NCBI RefSeq assembly: GCF_018310695.1
Contig: NZ_JAGXCY010000004.1
Location: forward strand, 186,001 to 250,000
Length of the DNA: 64,000 nt
Direction: 5' to 3'
Source: Paenibacillus sp. Marseille-Q4541
GTDB lineage: Bacteria > Bacillota > Bacilli > Paenibacillales > Paenibacillaceae
This document shows positions 43,997-53,136 of the stretch, piece after piece (positions within the stretch are counted from its first letter, which is position 1; each line of letters opens with the position of its first letter). Made by a program: the position numbers and the translations under genes. The notes beneath the pieces are model-generated. The model did not search any database, was not told where the DNA came from, and worked only from the letters and a program-made list of their open reading frames with translations.

Positions 43997-46064
43997 TTTG
44001 AATTGCCTCAAACTGACTTCGTAGTAAAGGCTCCTTGTTGTTAACCGGTGTATACGTTCCATTGGATAATAACTGACGAGCCTTCACGTTGTCATTAAGC
44101 GAAAGCTCCAGCGTATTCACAAGAGTTTGTTTCAGTTTCGGGTCATTTACCGGGCACATCAGCTCGATCCGGCGATCCAAATTTCTTGTCATCCAGTCTG
44201 CACTCGAAAGATAAACCTCGGAATCTCCCCCGTTCTCAAAATAGAAAATACGAGAGTGCTCCAGAAAACGGTCCACAATACTAATCACCCGAATGTTCTC
44301 ACTGACTCCCTCAAGACCCGGACGCAAGCAGCAAACCCCTCTTACAATAAGCTGAATCTGTACTCCGGCTTGTGAAGCTGCATATAGTTCATCAATGATT
44401 TCCTGATTCGAAAGCGAGTTAACTTTGGCAATGATTTTTGCTGGTTTGCCTTTTTCCGCATTGGCAGCTTCCCGCCGAATCATCTCGAACAGTTTACTTT
44501 TTAGTCCAACCGGTGCAATATGAAGCTCATCAAGCCCTTGAGCAGCTGAATAACCGGTGATTTCATTAAATACCTGTGAAGCATCTTCCCCAATTTGAGG
44601 ATTCGAGGTCAATAAGCCGATATCCGTGTATACACGAGCTGTACTCGCATTATAATTACCAGTACCCACATGAACGTACCTTCGGAGCATATCCTGTTCT
44701 CTCCGCACGATAAGAATGATTTTGGCGTGCGTTTTGAGACCTAACAAGCCATACACAACGTGGCAGCCGGCTTTTTCAAGTTTCCGAGCCCATGCTATAT
44801 TTCGCTCTTCATCAAATCTGGCTTTCAGCTCCACTACAACGGTGACCTGTTTGCCCATCTCTGCTGCATGAGCAAGCGCAGGAATTAATCTTGAATCTCC
44901 ATTGACACGATATAAAGTCATTTTGATCGCCATAACCTGTGGATCTTCTGCTGCTTCTTCCAGAAAATCCGTCACTGCATCAAACGATTCATACGGGTGG
45001 TAGAGAAGAACATCCTGCCTGCGTAAAATTTTGAAATAACTTTCTTCGGTATTAAAGACTTCCGGATATACGGGTTTCAGATTAGGGTATTTCAAGTGGT
45101 TATAACTTTCAAGCTGATCCACAAAACCACCAAGGAAGCCCAGATCTAGCGGTCCCTCCATTTCAAACATCTGGTCATCTTGAATACCGAATTCATGCTG
45201 TAAATGACCAAGCGCATAAGGATGAATCCCCTGTTCCACCTCAAGACACACTGGGGCTCCGCGTCTACGACGTCTCAGTTCTTTTTCGATTTCTTCCAGC
45301 AGATCTTCCACTTCTTCTTCATTAATATAGAGGTCTGAATTTCTCGTTAGCCGAAAGCCATGAACCGACTCTGGTATGTACCCACTGAAGAGGGTATGAA
45401 TATGATGCTTTATAAGCTCCTCCGTAAGAATAAATGATTTCTTTTTGCTGTTCGAACGTAAGGGTACTTTAATAACTCTCGGAATATTGGATGGTACCTG
45501 AACGATAGCAAAATAGAGTTCATTGTCATCTCCTTCTTTACGAAGTACGACAGCAAGATAAACAAATTTATGGTGTACAAGTGGAAAAGGTCTGCTCTGA
45601 TCTACAGCCATCGGCGTAAGCACGGGAAAAACAATATCATGATAATATTGCTCCATCGCCTTCTGCTGGGTTGCATTTAGATCCGTATACTCCATAAATA
45701 CGATGCCTTTTTTAGAAAGTTGTCTCAAAAGATCTCGATAGGAGCGATACTGTTCCTGAATCATTTTGGAAATACGCTTCATTAATCGTTTATAAAGACC
45801 TGTCGGGGTGTACCCAGTAAAGTCTTTTTTCATCAGCTCAGCTTTCATCTTCTCTCTTGTTTCGGCAACCCGCACACTCATGAATTCATCCAGGTTGGAA
45901 GTAACAATGGATAAGAAACGTACTCGTTCGAGTAAAGGCGTATCCGAATTTTGCGCTTCCTGAAGCACTCTTCGGTTGAATTCCAGCCAGCTTAAGTCTC
46001 TGTTCAAATAGGAATACACTTCATGTTCACTCTTCGTTTCTATACGTACGCTCTCGTTTTTCAT
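43971..46064 (-). CDS. ppk: Polyphosphate kinase 1
   Basis: The 697-residue product makes polyphosphate from ATP at the membrane or in the cytosol. The N-terminal YLNRDLSWLEFNRRVLQE, the paired catalytic domains with FDEERNIAWARKLEKAG, YGLLGLKTHAKIILIVRREQ (the phospho-His region) and RYVHVGTGNYN are all present, and the end region has YLSSADWMTRNLDRRIE. ATG 46064 is chosen because of the GAGGGG site close upstream (spacer short, 4 bases) and its match to the usual N-terminus. It is tail to tail with ppx, with a 26-base overlap. A PHO-like repeat lies upstream. Confidence 0.94.
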   Translation of the reverse strand: MKNESVRIETKSEHEVYSYLNRDLSWLEFNRRVLQEAQNSDTPLLERVRFLSIVTSNLDEFMSVRVAETREKMKAELMKKDFTGYTPTGLYKRLMKRISKMIQEQYRSYRDLLRQLSKKGIVFMEYTDLNATQQKAMEQYYHDIVFPVLTPMAVDQSRPFPLVHHKFVYLAVVLRKEGDDNELYFAIVQVPSNIPRVIKVPLRSNSKKKSFILTEELIKHHIHTLFSGYIPESVHGFRLTRNSDLYINEEEVEDLLEEIEKELRRRRRGAPVCLEVEQGIHPYALGHLQHEFGIQDDQMFEMEGPLDLGFLGGFVDQLESYNHLKYPNLKPVYPEVFNTEESYFKILRRQDVLLYHPYESFDAVTDFLEEAAEDPQVMAIKMTLYRVNGDSRLIPALAHAAEMGKQVTVVVELKARFDEERNIAWARKLEKAGCHVVYGLLGLKTHAKIILIVRREQDMLRRYVHVGTGNYNASTARVYTDIGLLTSNPQIGEDASQVFNEITGYSAAQGLDELHIAPVGLKSKLFEMIRREAANAEKGKPAKIIAKVNSLSNQEIIDELYAASQAGVQIQLIVRGVCCLRPGLEGVSENIRVISIVDRFLEHSRIFYFENGGDSEVYLSSADWMTRNLDRRIELMCPVNDPKLKQTLVNTLELSLNDNVKARQLLSNGTYTPVNNKEPLLRSQFEAIQIKTWKNSR

Positions 46065-46096
46065 AAGACCCCTCGCAGTAATATCAGTATTGTAGC

Positions 46097-46275
46097 CTAC
46101 TCTATTGTAAACCTTCATAAAACAGTCAATCATCATCCGAGTGTTAAATTTACGTAAACATTATGTAAAATCTTTCATTTTGCTGCATATATATATCGTA
46201 GATAGGATGAAGAGTTAGCAAAGATCAGATAGTTTGTTCTCCCAATTTCTGTCGAATGCTTTACAATAGAGTAGA
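46097..46275. repeat. 15-base inverted repeat in the ppk divergent region
   Basis: TTTACAATAGAGTAG occurs on the plus strand at 46261-46275 and on the minus strand at 46097-46111, pointing outwards in the ppk and 46355 directions. Each copy has a -10-like TACAAT. They look like twin promoter elements or an operator pair. Confidence 0.6.
46142..46169 (-). promoter_or_regulatory. Candidate PhoP box upstream of ppk
   Basis: On the minus strand TTTACA (46164-46169), TTTACG (46153-46158) and TTAACA (46142-46147) follow one another with 5-base spacers, an exact 11-base period. The B. subtilis PhoP box is built from TTHACA hexamers at this spacing. They lie 78-105 bases before the ppk start. A -10-like TACAAT (46104-46109) is about 32 bases downstream. 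Confidence 0.6.
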
Positions 46276-46354
46276 GAGAAGGTAAAGTGTTTACGTCAGC
46301 TCACTTAAGAGCGTATACATGAACGTAAATGACACCTTATAGAAGGAGGATACG

Positions 46355-46582
46355 ATGAATTCCAACAAATCCCGAACACTGCAAAAAAACATAGAGTTTT
46401 TTACCGCCGCCTTGTCTCAAACCGTCGTTTCCGTCTGGCAGGAAGATTCCGCAGGCGTCTATTGCGAAATCGCTCGAGGGTATGTAGAGATGTTTTCTAA
46501 TGATAAAGTCCGTGTAAGAAGTGACGATGGCAGGGAACACCATTACTCGAGAGATACCGTTATATTTCAAACGGAAGTTTAA
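46355..46582 (+). CDS. Conserved hypothetical protein (75 aa)
   Basis: The 75-residue product is soluble, with an N-terminal helix (SNKSRTLQKNIEFFTAALSQ) and a beta-rich second half (VYCEIARGYVEMFSNDKVRVRS). I do not recognise a family; the second half could be a small barrel. ATG 46355 follows AAGGAGG by 5 bases. It is divergent from ppk across a 290-base region that holds a PHO-like repeat and a paired 15-base element. A terminator follows. Confidence 0.7.
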   Translation: MNSNKSRTLQKNIEFFTAALSQTVVSVWQEDSAGVYCEIARGYVEMFSNDKVRVRSDDGREHHYSRDTVIFQTEV

Positions 46583-46590
46583 TATATAGC

Positions 46591-46640
46591 TACGACTACA
46601 TAACACGAAGCAGTTTATCGGTGTAATGTAGTCGTTTTTT
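46591..46640 (+). terminator. Terminator after the 75-residue gene
   Basis: CGACTACAT (from 46592) pairs with ATGTAGTCG, followed by TTTTTTATT. The loop is long, about 25 bases. Confidence 0.8.
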
Positions 46641-46657
46641 ATTGTCTCATGTATCGA

Positions 46658-47044
46658 TTATGAAAAATATGGAGCATCAAACTCAATGATGTTATGATCG
46701 GGGTCGAGAATGAAGATTTGGGCGAATCCTGCCACACTGTTTGGTCTCTCTTCATAAGGAATTCCTACGGATTCGAGCCATTCTTTCGTCTTCTGGAAAC
46801 TTTTTACCCATACAGCGAAATGACCATCTGTCGTATCTATTCCACTATTTCGGAGTGATTCTCCTTCAGGATACTGAAGCAAATGAAGCTGCTGCCCTTC
46901 CCCAATGGCATACCAGACTCCTGTTGAATGAAATGGAGGACGCTCAATCTGTTTGAATTTCAACTTCTCAGCATAGAACTGATGAGCTCTTGTCAGGTCT
47001 CGAACAGCCAGACTTACATGGTGAATTCGTTCTATTTCAATCAT
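46658..47044 (-). CDS. VOC-family (glyoxalase-like) protein
   Basis: The 128-residue product has the paired beta-alpha-beta-beta-beta fold of the vicinal oxygen chelate superfamily. The first metal-site region is ERIHHVSLAVRDLTRAHQFY and the last is IFILDPDHNIIEFDAPYF, with His and Glu ligands plausible. Members include glyoxalases, dioxygenases and fosfomycin-resistance-type proteins; the substrate is unknown. I start at ATG 47044, with GAGGA 9 bases upstream, instead of 47071. It stands alone. Confidence 0.85.
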   Translation of the reverse strand: MIEIERIHHVSLAVRDLTRAHQFYAEKLKFKQIERPPFHSTGVWYAIGEGQQLHLLQYPEGESLRNSGIDTTDGHFAVWVKSFQKTKEWLESVGIPYEERPNSVAGFAQIFILDPDHNIIEFDAPYFS

Positions 47045-47206
47045 GATGTGATTCCTCTTTTCCATACCCATTTTTAACCCGAATTGAAGTGTCTGAAAAA
47101 CAAAATATCCTGTAGTGATATGCTAACACAAATAGAGCCCAAAGTTGATACCCACTCACGAATTCATTTAATTCCTTAGGCCGAAAATGACCCAACTACT
47201 ATTGCA

Positions 47207-47260
47207 AATAAAATAGAGCTGATCCATGCCACCTGTGATGGTATGGATCAGCTCTTCTTT
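47207..47260 (-). terminator. Terminator of the chitinase gene
   Basis: GAGCTGATCCAT pairs with ATGGATCAGCTC around a 16-base centre (about 47216-47255). T-rich stretches lie on both sides, so it may be bidirectional. Confidence 0.8.
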
Positions 47261-47292
47261 TGGTTATCAGTACATTAAACGAAGAAATATAA

Positions 47293-50200
47293 TTATTTAT
47301 TCGTTAGATTCAAATCACGTAGTGTTCTCATAATTAAGACGACTGCTTCTTCTTTCGTCACATTTTTTTGCGGAGCAAGTCGACTCACTGATACACCATT
47401 TAGCAGTTTCTTTTCTACAAGAATGGCAACGGATGATTTTGCATAGGGTGCAATATCACCTTGATCCTCGAACTGTGCTAACACAGCCAAATTAGCGGCT
47501 TCCTGTTTTCCAGCGTATTGAAGGACATTCGCAATGATGACTGCAAGTTCTTGACGAGTGATATCCGCATTGCCATCAAACGTACCATTTGTTTTACCTT
47601 TTACAAGGGAAGCTCCTTTGGCAGCGGCAATTTCCTTGGCATACTTTGATTCATTACTCACATCGATAAAGTTTTGTTCACTGGCATTCGGTATTAGACC
47701 CAGTCCTCTTACGAGGATGGAGATGACTTCTTCACGTGAAATGTTTTCTTTTACTTGAATCTTTCCGTTCATATCCGGAAGTAGAATCTGCTTGTTAATG
47801 GCTTGCTCCACGTCTGCTCGTGCCCAAGTAGAGACGAAACCTGTAAATTCACTGCTGTTTTGTGCCAAGAAATAAATACCGCCTGCCGTTTTCTGCATCT
47901 GAACCTTAGCCGTTCCATCGGCACTCAGAGTCACCAAGGTCGGAACAGGACGGAATTCACCTGTAGCTTTGATATAAACAAACCCAGCAAGGTGTTTGGT
48001 ATCTACATCTTTTGCATCCAGTATAATAAACTCACTGACATACGAGGTACCAAACCCTTTGATCTCCTCTGTTGTCCCTTTTTCGCTTATTTGCTCTATC
48101 TTCAGCTGTCCCAGTTTACGTACAATCTTGTTGTTTTTAATCCATGCTTCGATTGCTTTCGCTTCTGTTTCCGAAGCAACAGAGGTGGTTACTCTGATAT
48201 CCGCTGCTCCTGTTACTAGCGACACCGGGATTTTCTGTTCAGCTCCATTTACGATCAAGGTAAGACTTGCTGAAGCAGATTTCTTAGCGATTGCTGCAAT
48301 CACAGCCTGCTGAAGAGTAATCTCTGTCTGTTTCGCACTGCTTTTCACCACAATTTTGAAGTCAGCTTGTGCCGAGGCACGAATCGTTTTTAGAGCGTTC
48401 TCCGTATTTAGCGTAACCTTTGCTGTATCTCCTTCTGTAACTACCGTCGCCTCTAACTGATTTGATTCAAGTGCTGGTGTAGTTGGTGTTGGCGTTACCA
48501 CTGGTGAAGGATTCGGCTGTGGATAAGGCTCAGGTGAAGTGACTATTACTTTCTTTGTTGTAAAATTAGATACTTTCTCAACCGAATTGCCTGATTTCTT
48601 TGTTGCAAGGATTCGAACTACGTGGTCCTCATTCGCATTTACCGAAATCGTGTGCGTGTTTTTTTGCGTTGTTGCGATATATTCGCTATCTAAAAACACT
48701 TCATAATGGGTCGCACCTGATACGGCATTCCAATGAACCGAGTACTTTTGATCTTCTACTTTTTCAAAGCTCACATTCGTTGGTGCGGCAAGCTCTTCTG
48801 TATTCACTACGCCATCCATCGGAAGGTTGTAAGCAAGTTCATTGATCAGCGCATTACTGCGATCACCTGTAACTTCCCAGCTCATTGCCCCCGCAATGTC
48901 CAGCGATTTGATCATGGAAGCTGTATATTTCATTGTTGTTTCATCATTGTAAGTTATGAAAATTCCTGTCGTTGGATTGTATACGTAGGATACTTTGGCT
49001 GCTTCGTTCCAGGTATGAGTGAAACCATTTTTGTTCACATAGTTAGTTTGGATATCATAAAAATCAAAGGTTCCCGGTTCCCACGACCCTTTTGGTATTT
49101 CCCCTTCACAAGTAGTGTACTCTCCCGGGGAAGGACAGCCAGACCATCCTTTACCGTAGTAAGGGACACCTGCTAACAGTTTATACTCAGGCACACCTCC
49201 GTTTAGATGGCCGAGTAATCCACCCAGCACGTTGTTACGTGGAGCTGAGCTTTTGGGAAGATTACGATCATAGTATAGTGGCGAGTTGTGGTTCGCTAAA
49301 GACTCCCATGTTCCGCTGTAGTCATACGTCATAATGTTAATAAAATCAAGATAAGTAACCGAGTTTTTCAAATCCGCATTCACCACAAAATTATCACCTT
49401 GGGCTGATGCAATCGTAAGTAAGTAATAGACGCCGTCTTCTGAGCCCGCTGCATCCAATGCTTCACGAACGGTTTTCATTAAAAGGGTGAAATTTTCTTT
49501 ATCCTCCGGACCACGCGAATTGTTGTCTTCTCCACCCTCTACCGGATACTCCCAGTCAATGTCGAGTCCATCCAGATTGTACGCTCTCAGGAAATCGACT
49601 GCAGAGTCGGCAAAAGCACGGCGTGTAATTTCATTTTTGGCCATATTAGAAAAATTATCTGACCAAGACCAGCCGCCAACAGATATCATCATTTTAAGAT
49701 TCGGATTTTCGGATTTCATTGCATTGAAGCGTGCAAGATTATCAATATCTTTTTCCTTATCTCCAATAATCATTTCTCCATCGAAAACATAATCCGATTG
49801 AAGTGGAATGTTAGCATCCTGACAAGGTTCACCCTTGCTATTGATTGCTCTCCAGCAAAGATCTGCAAAAGCATAATTCACATGGGTAAGCTTCGAAACA
49901 ACCACATCTTCAGGTTGGAAGTTACGTCCTTCTTCATACACAGCCCAGTTAGGAAAATAAGAAATGTTGTTGTAGCTGCTCCCTGGTACTGCAGAAACTT
50001 CTGCGCTTGCTTCCGAAATCCAAAGACTGTTTTTGGCAATCACGCTATAATTGTAAGTTTGTCCTTCTGTTACCTTGTCTGCAACATAACGCACATCAGC
50101 AGTCGTTCCGAGAAGTGTTCCGTTCTGGTACACTTCGTATTCCGTTGCACCAGGAACAGGTGCCCATCCTAAACTTACCTCAGACCTTGTAGCCGTGATG

Positions 50201-50961
50201 ACACTAAGCCCTTCAGGAGCTGCAAGCTCACCCCATGTGATCGTAACCGAATTGCTGTTCTTGGAGACAGGATAGCCCTCTTTCTGAGCTCCAACTTCAA
50301 ACTTATATGTCTTCCCATCGATTAGACCACCGTCCGGTTTGTACTTATAAGTTGTATCCTGTTCCTCCCAGCTGCCGCCTGCCCAGCCTCCATTCACGTA
50401 GACATCATAGCCCGCTGCTCCAGGACTAGATCCCCAGCTGAGGTTCACCGTATCATAGGTAACATCGCTAACGCTGAGTGCGCTTGGCGGTGTGAGCGGT
50501 GTATCCGGATATTCACTTGTGTCCGCAGGGGTAGTGAATTCTAGCACGTTACTCTTTGCGCTATCGGCATTCCACGTAATGTAGATACGATATGTAGTCT
50601 CTGGTTTCAGACCCGTAAGCGTACGAGTGTAATAATTTCCCCAATTAATATATCCGTTCGAATCTGCGTAATAAATCTGAATGTTATTGTCATCTGGGTC
50701 ATCACGGAAATCCCATTCGATTTTTGCTGTATTATGTTTGAGTCCACCTTCTGCTAATCTCAGATGTTGAGGGGCACCCGGATTGACCTGATCATAAGTC
50801 GCTTCCGTTACCGTAGGAGCAGTGATTGTTGATTGAACTGGCGAAATGCCTTCTTCGGCGTGAGCATAAGGTGCTTGAACTAAGGGGGTAAGAAGCAAGA
50901 TAAGAGCAAGAAATGGATTCATCCATTTGATTTCTTTTTTCCTTGGATATAAATTCACCAT
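47293..50961 (-). CDS. Secreted GH18 chitinase with FN3 and SLH domains
   Basis: The 1222-residue product is a large secreted chitinase. Order: signal peptide (residues 1 to about 35, ending APYAHA), three FN3 domains (about 55-330), a GH18 catalytic domain (about 333-740) with DGLDIDWEYP near 466 holding the catalytic Glu and YDYSGTW near 548, a fourth FN3 (about 745-830), a Pro/Thr linker, an unassigned region (about 850-1035), and three SLH repeats (about 1040-1222), which hold proteins on the cell wall. It degrades chitin at the surface. ATG 50961 follows AGAGG; GTG 50967 is an alternative. A cre-like site lies upstream. Confidence 0.93.
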   Translation of the reverse strand: MVNLYPRKKEIKWMNPFLALILLLTPLVQAPYAHAEEGISPVQSTITAPTVTEATYDQVNPGAPQHLRLAEGGLKHNTAKIEWDFRDDPDDNNIQIYYADSNGYINWGNYYTRTLTGLKPETTYRIYITWNADSAKSNVLEFTTPADTSEYPDTPLTPPSALSVSDVTYDTVNLSWGSSPGAAGYDVYVNGGWAGGSWEEQDTTYKYKPDGGLIDGKTYKFEVGAQKEGYPVSKNSNSVTITWGELAAPEGLSVITATRSEVSLGWAPVPGATEYEVYQNGTLLGTTADVRYVADKVTEGQTYNYSVIAKNSLWISEASAEVSAVPGSSYNNISYFPNWAVYEEGRNFQPEDVVVSKLTHVNYAFADLCWRAINSKGEPCQDANIPLQSDYVFDGEMIIGDKEKDIDNLARFNAMKSENPNLKMMISVGGWSWSDNFSNMAKNEITRRAFADSAVDFLRAYNLDGLDIDWEYPVEGGEDNNSRGPEDKENFTLLMKTVREALDAAGSEDGVYYLLTIASAQGDNFVVNADLKNSVTYLDFINIMTYDYSGTWESLANHNSPLYYDRNLPKSSAPRNNVLGGLLGHLNGGVPEYKLLAGVPYYGKGWSGCPSPGEYTTCEGEIPKGSWEPGTFDFYDIQTNYVNKNGFTHTWNEAAKVSYVYNPTTGIFITYNDETTMKYTASMIKSLDIAGAMSWEVTGDRSNALINELAYNLPMDGVVNTEELAAPTNVSFEKVEDQKYSVHWNAVSGATHYEVFLDSEYIATTQKNTHTISVNANEDHVVRILATKKSGNSVEKVSNFTTKKVIVTSPEPYPQPNPSPVVTPTPTTPALESNQLEATVVTEGDTAKVTLNTENALKTIRASAQADFKIVVKSSAKQTEITLQQAVIAAIAKKSASASLTLIVNGAEQKIPVSLVTGAADIRVTTSVASETEAKAIEAWIKNNKIVRKLGQLKIEQISEKGTTEEIKGFGTSYVSEFIILDAKDVDTKHLAGFVYIKATGEFRPVPTLVTLSADGTAKVQMQKTAGGIYFLAQNSSEFTGFVSTWARADVEQAINKQILLPDMNGKIQVKENISREEVISILVRGLGLIPNASEQNFIDVSNESKYAKEIAAAKGASLVKGKTNGTFDGNADITRQELAVIIANVLQYAGKQEAANLAVLAQFEDQGDIAPYAKSSVAILVEKKLLNGVSVSRLAPQKNVTKEEAVVLIMRTLRDLNLTNK

Positions 50962-51159
50962 CTTCACCTCTATTAAGTTATCAATTTGATAAATAATGTT
51001 GACTGCAAGTCATATTCTCAAGACCAAAAAAGTAGATGTAACATGTAGTTAGAAGAAGTTAAATACAAGAGTGGAAATAAATCTGGATTTTACGTCAGAA
51101 GTACATATAGGAGGAACTACTATCACAAGATAACTTAGAAAAAGGAGATTCTCATAAAT

Positions 51160-51173
51160 TGAAAGCGGTTACC
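51160..51173. promoter_or_regulatory. Candidate cre site upstream of the chitinase gene
   Basis: TGAAAGCGGTTACC matches the CcpA-binding consensus TGNAANCGNTNNCA at all but the last position. It lies about 200 bases before the chitinase start. Catabolite repression of a chitinase would make sense. Confidence 0.5.
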
Positions 51174-51400
51174 TTAATATAGTCCATAATACTTGGCTGC
51201 ACTCCTCACATGGAGTGTCACCTCTCGTTCCCCTCCTTTCTGTAAACCACAAGTAAAATAAAAAATGGTATTGCTTTAATAATGGAACCTGTTGGTAAAA
51301 ATAAAAAGGGGGATTATTCCATACTAGTGGGATAACATTTCCTTATCTTAGAATAGACCTGTGTATAAATAAATTCGTTACTCGCTTACAGCGCACATCA

Positions 51401-51449
51401 AAAAAACCACCTCAATCCAGAGTTAACGGACTTTCGAGGTGGTTTTTCT
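51401..51449 (-). terminator. Terminator of the 264-residue protein gene
   Basis: AACCACCTC pairs with GAGGTGGTT around a loop of about 22 bases, with T runs on both strands. It follows the stop at 51459. Confidence 0.85.
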
Positions 51450-51458
51450 ATAATTATA

Positions 51459-52253
51459 CTAATTTTCACTTTCCCACACGACACGACTCGTAACCAGATC
51501 AATAATTTTAGCGTCTTCCACAAAAGCCGCTAGCTTTAAAGCATCCTTTTTATTTACAAAGGCATCGAAGTACACTCCATTTACATATAGAGCCACCCCA
51601 TTTTCACTGGCGGAAGCGTTGGCTTCAGGCAAATCAACAGCTGCCTCGTTCACGCTGTTTACTTGCTCTGTTTCGTTTGTTGCCTTTGTCTGTAATGTAG
51701 TCTTTTGTTGTTCTACAGTCTCAACTTGCTTCTCCTGCTGGATGCTACTATCTTTTGTTATCCCTTCTATGCCCTCGACGAGAGGGATCTCTTCTAAGGA
51801 TGTTGAATCAGTCTGCTTCGTATTCTGTTTCATTATCTGCTGTTGCGCCCCTGTAGTCGAGACAACAAACTCCTCCTCGAGTGGCTCCTGATAATAGATC
51901 ACCTTATCGGTTGAAGAATGAAGATTCATCATCCTCATAAAAGTCTCTCCATACGACACGGTAATTGTACCCTCTGTAGCATCGGGAAGCTGCTTGTACT
52001 GAAGATTCAACCGACCATTCTGATCAACCCAACCATTCGTAATTGCATCCTCTTTGAACTGTACAAGATCCTCTGGTGTTGGCGGCATCTCCAAGTAATC
52101 AGAAGCTTTTCTCGCTATTTTTTCTGAAATTGGCTCCGCTATTAAATCGGAAAAAGCAGGTTCAGCCACCTTTTTCACCAATAGTAACAAAATTGCGAAA
52201 ATAATCAGCATAATAAGTATAGTTCTTATGACCCTATTTATGTTATACAACAT
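51459..52253 (-). CDS. Hypothetical membrane-anchored protein (264 aa)
   Basis: The 264-residue product has one N-terminal membrane helix (about residues 9-28, ILIMLIIFAILLLLV) and a long extracytosolic part. A central Gln/Thr/Glu-rich low-complexity stretch (about 125-205) separates two folded-looking pieces. I do not recognise the family; the last 50 residues (LYVNGVYFDAFVNKKDALKL) may form a small domain. ATG 52253 has GGAG 9 bases upstream. It lies alone between terminators. Confidence 0.75.
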   Translation of the reverse strand: MLYNINRVIRTILIMLIIFAILLLLVKKVAEPAFSDLIAEPISEKIARKASDYLEMPPTPEDLVQFKEDAITNGWVDQNGRLNLQYKQLPDATEGTITVSYGETFMRMMNLHSSTDKVIYYQEPLEEEFVVSTTGAQQQIMKQNTKQTDSTSLEEIPLVEGIEGITKDSSIQQEKQVETVEQQKTTLQTKATNETEQVNSVNEAAVDLPEANASASENGVALYVNGVYFDAFVNKKDALKLAAFVEDAKIIDLVTSRVVWESEN

Positions 52254-52344
52254 CTTGTTTTTCTCCTTTTTCTATGTACAAAGCCCTGGTTATATAAAAG
52301 ATTATCGGTGAATGCTCTCATTATGATGAGTTTAAAAAAGACAA

Positions 52345-52392
52345 AACACCCCCCATAACGAAACAAATTCGTTATGGGGGGTGTTTTTTATA
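52345..52392 (-). terminator. Terminator after the yutM-like gene
   Basis: An 18-base perfect stem, AACACCCCCCATAACGAA (52345-52362) with its complement at 52368-52385 and a 5-base loop, has T runs on both strands. On the minus strand it ends the Fe-S assembly gene. Confidence 0.93.
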
Positions 52393-52404
52393 TTGTGTAT
52401 CCTA

Positions 52405-52764
52405 TTAGCAAGGCTCTTCGTTCGGTTTTCCTGCATCTGTAGCTGTACGGAAGCTTGAACCACAACCGCATGTTGCAATCGCGTTCGGGTTATGAATAGT
52501 AAATCCTCCGGTCATACCGGATTCTTCAAAGTCGATTTCAAGACCTTCTAGTAGACGAAGGCTATCCTTCTCTACAACTACCTTCATATCTTGAACAGTC
52601 ATATATAGGTCTGCATCCGTTTCATTATCGTCAAATCCCATTGCATATGAAAATCCAGTGCATCCACCTGCTGTTACACCAAGACGTAAAAACATATTCG
52701 GTGATTCTTGCTGCTCCAACATTTCTTTCAAGCGCTCTGCTGCTGTATCTGAAATGGTAATCAT
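52405..52764 (-). CDS. yutM: HesB/IscA-type Fe-S assembly protein (YutM-like)
   Basis: The 119-residue product is an A-type Fe-S carrier. The three family cysteines are in GGCTGFSYAM (about residue 34) and CGCGSSFRT (about 99-101). It receives Fe-S clusters and passes them to enzymes such as aconitase, SdhB or MqnE-type radical SAM proteins. A CxxC-free C-terminal tail of about 15 residues ends EEPC. ATG 52764 follows AAGGAGG. The name is from similarity to the B. subtilis gene in the same type of neighbourhood. Confidence 0.9.
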   Translation of the reverse strand: MITISDTAAERLKEMLEQQESPNMFLRLGVTAGGCTGFSYAMGFDDNETDADLYMTVQDMKVVVEKDSLRLLEGLEIDFEESGMTGGFTIHNPNAIATCGCGSSFRTATDAGKPNEEPC

Positions 52765-53136
52765 AATCGTTACCTCCTTCTTTCCATTATGATATTAATA
52801 AACCAACGTCTAGGTGACGTAAAAGAATTATAATGATGTGTACTACGTAGAATTATACTCCACCTGATCCCGCACCTCAAGAGATGGACATGGAATTAAA
52901 GGTAAAGAAGGAACAAGCTTTTTACTCCTATGTATTGAACCCCCGGAATGTGAGGTTTATAATAGTAAGGAATTGTACATCGCAAATGTCGAAGAATTGT
53001 CACAGAAAGACGCGTTCGCAGCCATAATTTCAGTTGTAACTTTTTTCACATTCTTAAAATTATTTTCATTGGTTTACCTTATAGTTACCAACATTATTAT
53101 GCAAACACATAAAGTCATGACTCAGGAGGAATCAGC
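52765..53136. other. Region upstream of mqnE
   Basis: The 372-base gap between the divergent yutM-like and mqnE genes is AT-rich. It should hold both promoters. I could not place a convincing -35/-10 pair for either and saw no riboswitch, repeat or gene. Confidence 0.4.

Larger units (their letters stand above)
50962..51458. other. Region upstream of the chitinase gene
   Basis: This 497-base region is AT-rich. It holds the chitinase promoter, which I could not place, a cre-like site at 51160-51173 and the terminator of the next gene at 51401-51449. A short palindrome ACTCC...GGAGT lies near 51200-51217. No gene was seen. Confidence 0.5.
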
